From Brevundimonas sp. UBA7664 (GTDB lineage: Bacteria > Pseudomonadota > Alphaproteobacteria > Caulobacterales > Caulobacteraceae), in NCBI RefSeq assembly GCF_002483305.1, contig NZ_DLHQ01000060.1, forward strand, positions 1 to 7,500: DNA of 7,500 bases, read 5' to 3'. The first letter of the stretch is position 1. Each line of letters starts with the position of its first letter. Made by a program: the position numbers and the translations under genes. The notes under the pieces are model-generated. The model worked only from the letters and a program-made list of their open reading frames with translations. It did no database searches and was not told where the DNA came from. This document shows positions 5,952 to 7,500 of the stretch, one piece after another.

Positions 5952-6680
5952 ATGAACCAAACCATCCCCGACATTTCCGTCGTCGTCCCGGTCCATGACG
6001 AAGAGGGCGCGGCCGGCCCGCTGGCGCGCGAGATCGCCGCGGCGTTCGCGGGGCGATCCTATGAGATGGTGTTTGTCGACGACGCCTCGCGGGACGGCAC
6101 GCTCGCCGAACTCCGCGGCCTGATGGCCGAACTGCCGATGTTGAGAGTGCTCAGCCACGGCGAAAACGCCGGCCAGAGCCGCGCGGTGCGGACCGGCGTG
6201 CTGGCGGCGCGCGGGGCGATCGTGGTCACCCTCGACGGCGACGGCCAGAACCCGCCCGCGGACGGCCCCAAACTGGCCGATCTGCTGGCCAGGTCGCCCT
6301 CGTCGGTGGCCCTGGTCGGGGGACGGCGGGCGAGGCGGCAGGATTCCGAGGCCAAGCGGCAGGCGTCGGTGTGGGCCAACCGCATCCGCCGCAAGCTGCT
6401 GGGCGACGACGCCGACGACACCGGCTGCGGCCTGAAGGCGTTCCGGCGCGACGTCTTCCTGAGGCTGCCGTATTTCGATCACCTGCACCGCTACCTGCCG
6501 GCCCTGATGATCCGCGAGGGCTATCAGAACCTCTATCTCGACGTCGATCATCGTCATCGCGAGACCGGGCGGTCGAAATACACCAACTGGGGACGGCTGA
6601 TGGCGTCTCTGTCGGATCTCCTGGGCGTGATGTGGCTCAAGTCGCGGTCCCGCAAGCCGGGCGCGATCAGCGAATTCTGA
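5952..6680 (+). CDS. GT2 family glycosyltransferase, polyprenyl-phosphate sugar synthase (DPM1-like)
   Basis: This 242-residue GT-A fold protein resembles dolichol/polyprenyl-phosphate mannosyl- or glucosyltransferases. Motifs in order are the nucleotide-binding start VVPVHDEE (11-18), VDDASRDGT (42-50), the metal-binding DxD-type LDGDGQNPP (94-102), DDTGCGLKAFRRD (155-167) and HRHRETGRSKY (200-210). The expected reaction is transfer of a sugar from GDP- or UDP-sugar to polyprenyl phosphate on the cytoplasmic face. No C-terminal pair of membrane helices is present, unlike GtrB/ArnC, so it resembles the soluble DPM1 type and probably associates peripherally with the membrane. No lipid-A-disaccharide-synthase N-terminal (LAB_N) companion gene follows. 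The neighbouring divergent GT39 protein is the natural user of its product. The ATG lacks a clear Shine-Dalgarno sequence (CAGCCGGG precedes it), and a GCTAGA hexamer 8 nt upstream hints at a leaderless message. The family is confident; the sugar is not known. Confidence 0.93.
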   Translation: MNQTIPDISVVVPVHDEEGAAGPLAREIAAAFAGRSYEMVFVDDASRDGTLAELRGLMAELPMLRVLSHGENAGQSRAVRTGVLAARGAIVVTLDGDGQNPPADGPKLADLLARSPSSVALVGGRRARRQDSEAKRQASVWANRIRRKLLGDDADDTGCGLKAFRRDVFLRLPYFDHLHRYLPALMIREGYQNLYLDVDHRHRETGRSKYTNWGRLMASLSDLLGVMWLKSRSRKPGAISEF

Positions 6681-6687
6681 CTTTCCC

Positions 6688-6715
6688 CTGACGCGCGAGC
6701 GGGCGTAGCCGTATG
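6688..6715 (+). promoter_or_regulatory. Candidate housekeeping (sigma-73-like) promoter
   Basis: CTGACGC (6688-6694) and GCCGTATG (6708-6715) are 13 nt apart. They partly match the Caulobacter housekeeping consensus, TTGACGS then GCTANAWC with a 10-14 nt spacer: 6 of 7 positions in the -35 and about 5 of 7 scored positions in the -10. Transcription would start near 6720 and leave a leader of about 60 nt before the ATG at 6784. This is a consensus comparison by eye. Confidence 0.35.
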
Positions 6716-6773
6716 GAGCGAACCGGGGTAAGCATCGTTAACAAGCGCGGCCGTAAGCGCGCCGCCAGACGAT

Positions 6774-6777
6774 GGAG
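6774..6777 (+). promoter_or_regulatory. Ribosome binding site deciding the start at 6784
   Basis: GGAG lies 6 nt before the ATG at 6784 and overlaps an in-frame ATG at 6772. No Shine-Dalgarno sequence precedes 6772, so that ATG is probably just part of the ribosome binding site. Confidence 0.6.
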
Positions 6778-6783
6778 CCCGCC

Positions 6784-7212
6784 ATGCTGATCGCCATCCC
6801 CCTGCTGTTCATCCCCGTGGTGATCTACGCCATCGTCATCGGGTTCGGGGTCCTCGGGTCCGGCGGACTTGCGGCGGCCCAACAGGCGTTGAGTGAACCC
6901 CTGTTCTCGATCCCGATGGTGTCCGGCAGCGCCTGGAACGTCGGTACAGGCGACCTGATCCTGTTCCTGTCGCTGATCCTGCTGTTCTTCGAACTTCTGA
7001 AATCGACGTCCAGCCAGAAGGTGGCGATCGTCAATCACGCCCTGTCGATGATCCTGTTCGTCTTCTGCCTGGTCGCCTTCCTGCTGTTCAAGGGGTTCGC
7101 GACCTCGACCTTCTTCCTGATCCTGACCATGGTCATGCTGGATGTGCTGGCCGGGTTCATCGTCACCATCATCTCGGCCCGCAAGGACCTCGACTTCGCC
7201 AGCGGCGCCTGA
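6784..7212 (+). CDS. Conserved-type four-helix inner-membrane protein, unknown function
   Basis: This protein has 142 residues and is very hydrophobic, with about four membrane helices: roughly 2-25, 57-73, 85-102 and 108-131. The first helix is followed by a loop (about 26-56) rich in small, Ser and amphipathic residues. The ends SSQK (76-79) and SARKDLDF (131-138) are charged. The N-terminus starts directly with a hydrophobic helix, but without a cleavable-signal pattern. The start at 6784 is chosen because GGAG lies 6 nt upstream; starting at 6772 would add only MEPA. It follows the GT2 gene by 103 bp on the same strand, with a candidate promoter in the gap, so it may be transcribed separately. 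It is not a LAB_N domain protein: the Trp- and Gln-rich signature is absent. It resembles small hypothetical membrane proteins of Alphaproteobacteria, perhaps helping membrane or envelope processes, but I recognise no characterised family. Confidence 0.85.
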   Translation: MLIAIPLLFIPVVIYAIVIGFGVLGSGGLAAAQQALSEPLFSIPMVSGSAWNVGTGDLILFLSLILLFFELLKSTSSQKVAIVNHALSMILFVFCLVAFLLFKGFATSTFFLILTMVMLDVLAGFIVTIISARKDLDFASGA

Positions 7213-7266
7213 TCGGGGCTAACGCGGCAGCCGCCAGCGCTTCCTTCCCCCATTTCGCGGGTGTTT

Positions 7267-7288
7267 GGCCGCTCGTATACGAGCGGCC
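7267..7288. repeat. Perfect 22-bp palindrome centred on GTATAC
   Basis: GGCCGCTCGTA (7267-7277) is followed by its exact reverse complement (7278-7288). As RNA it forms a 9-bp stem with a TATA loop. It begins 55 bp after the stop of the membrane protein gene. There is no T-tract on either side, so it is at best a non-canonical terminator; a protein-binding site or part of the surrounding repeat element are the alternatives. Confidence 0.6.
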
Positions 7289-7371
7289 TGCGTGGGCCAC
7301 GAAGCGGGTCGGATGGGGGCTCTGTCCGCGCCCTGATGGCGAGGGGTGAGCGCGCCGCAACCCGCCCCCAC

Positions 7372-7413
7372 CCGTCAGGTTGCGCCTGCCGGCTTCCCCC
7401 GAAATGGGGGAAG
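7372..7413. repeat. Two abutting hairpins
   Basis: CCG-T-CAGG, loop TTGCG, CCTG-C-CGG (7372-7392) is a stem with one mismatch. The next base begins CTTCCCCC, loop GAAAT, GGGGGAAG (7393-7413), a perfect 8-bp stem. Abutting hairpins of this kind are typical of palindromic intergenic repeats and may also halt or protect transcripts. The pairing is visible; the role is inferred. Confidence 0.55.
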
Positions 7414-7414
7414 G

Positions 7415-7500
7415 GGGTGCTGGAGATTCCCCGATTGCCAGCATATCCCGCCTCATCAACCCCCTGACTCTGCTCGCTTTTCAAAAATTACAGCGTCCGT
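7415..7500. other. Non-coding right end, probably upstream or downstream of an unseen gene
   Basis: No gene was found here. The last 25 bases become distinctly A/T-rich (around TTTTCAAAAATTA), as often happens near a promoter. Two GANTC sites (GATTC at 7425-7429, GACTC at 7466-7470), the CcrM methylation target in Alphaproteobacteria, fall within 46 bp. Whether they matter cannot be judged without the neighbouring gene. Confidence 0.3.

Larger units (their letters stand above)
7243..7414. repeat. Palindrome-rich intergenic element bounded by 15-bp inverted repeats
   Basis: CCTTCCCCCATTTCG (7243-7257) recurs exactly as its reverse complement at 7400-7414. Nested inside are a second inverted repeat, 7310-7320 with 7364-7374 (10 of 11 positions pair), a perfect 22-bp palindrome (7267-7288), CGTGG-G-CCACG (7291-7301), an imperfect stem at 7372-7392 and an 8-bp stem at 7393-7413. 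No reading frame in it looks coding. Such C-rich palindromic stretches are reminiscent of dispersed intergenic palindromic repeats (REP/MITE-like) in Caulobacterales genomes. No target-site duplication was established, and copy number cannot be judged from one window. Confidence 0.55.

Noticed and set aside
4231..5955. Plus-strand open frame of 574 codons antisense to the GT39 gene
   Set aside because: Extremely Gln/Gly/Arg/Asp-rich repetitive translation, the mirror of hydrophobic codons on the real strand; not a plausible protein.
5829..6557. Minus-strand open frame of 242 codons antisense to GT2
   Set aside because: No motifs, and it overlaps a convincing GT2 gene. It would also cover the divergent promoter region and the GT39 ribosome binding site.
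6728..6742. GTAAGCAT-CGTTAAC, resembling a CtrA box
   Set aside because: The CtrA consensus needs TTAA-N7-TTAA. Here the first half is GTAA and the spacer is 6 nt, so the match is too weak to report as a site.
7416..7460. Possible tRNA-like or long stem GGGGGT...ACCCCC near the right end
   Set aside because: No cloverleaf arms, anticodon loop or T-loop consensus can be fitted; only the outer 6-bp pairing and a small GCTGG/CCAGC pairing are present.
7035..7484. Minus-strand open frame covering the membrane protein end and the palindromic element
   Set aside because: It runs through inverted repeats and an antisense membrane gene; composition is Arg/Ser/Pro-rich with no recognisable domain or ribosome binding site.

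Overview
The window is about two-thirds G+C. Its genes show strong third-position G/C bias, and it contains a Caulobacter-type promoter candidate and C-rich palindromic intergenic DNA. Together with the protein types, this suggests an alphaproteobacterium, probably Caulobacterales (Brevundimonas/Caulobacter-like). That placement is inferred from composition and protein character, not from a database search.

Layout. (a) 3-284, plus strand: the C-terminal end of an unrecognised inner-membrane protein, converging on rtcB. (b) 326-5826, minus strand: four large genes, read in the order GT39/ArnT-like membrane glycosyltransferase, hydroxymethylglutaryl-CoA lyase (HMGL), acetyl-CoA hydrolase/transferase-family CoA-transferase, and RtcB RNA-splicing ligase. 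A previously unlisted 29-codon candidate gene (1677-1766) lies between the CoA-transferase and rtcB, with a hairpin after it. HMGL starts at a TTG that overlaps the glycosyltransferase stop codon, so those two are probably translationally coupled. (c) 5827-5951: a divergent intergenic region. (d) 5952-7213, plus strand: a soluble GT2 polyprenyl-phosphate-sugar-synthase-like protein, then a 142-residue four-helix membrane protein of unknown function with its own candidate promoter. (e) 7213-7500: no gene found. It carries a palindrome-rich element bounded by 15-bp inverted repeats, with a perfect 22-bp palindrome inside.

How the genes may work together. The GT2 and GT39 proteins, on opposite sides of a short divergent promoter region, form a plausible two-step pathway: a cytoplasmic enzyme loads a sugar onto a polyprenyl phosphate, and an integral membrane enzyme transfers it to an acceptor on the periplasmic side. 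HMGL yields acetyl-CoA and acetoacetate (the end of leucine breakdown), and the adjacent CoA-transferase could move CoA between acetyl-CoA and another carboxylate. RtcB is a complete RNA 3'-phosphate/5'-OH ligase, with no RtcA, RtcR, archease or PrfH gene visible.

Most of the window is ordinary chromosomal housekeeping and catabolic content. I see no clear defence system, mobile element with a transposase, CRISPR array, rRNA or tRNA. The items most worth a second look are the small gene with its leader hairpins upstream of rtcB, the TTG-coupled glycosyltransferase/HMGL pair, and the palindromic intergenic element near the right end.
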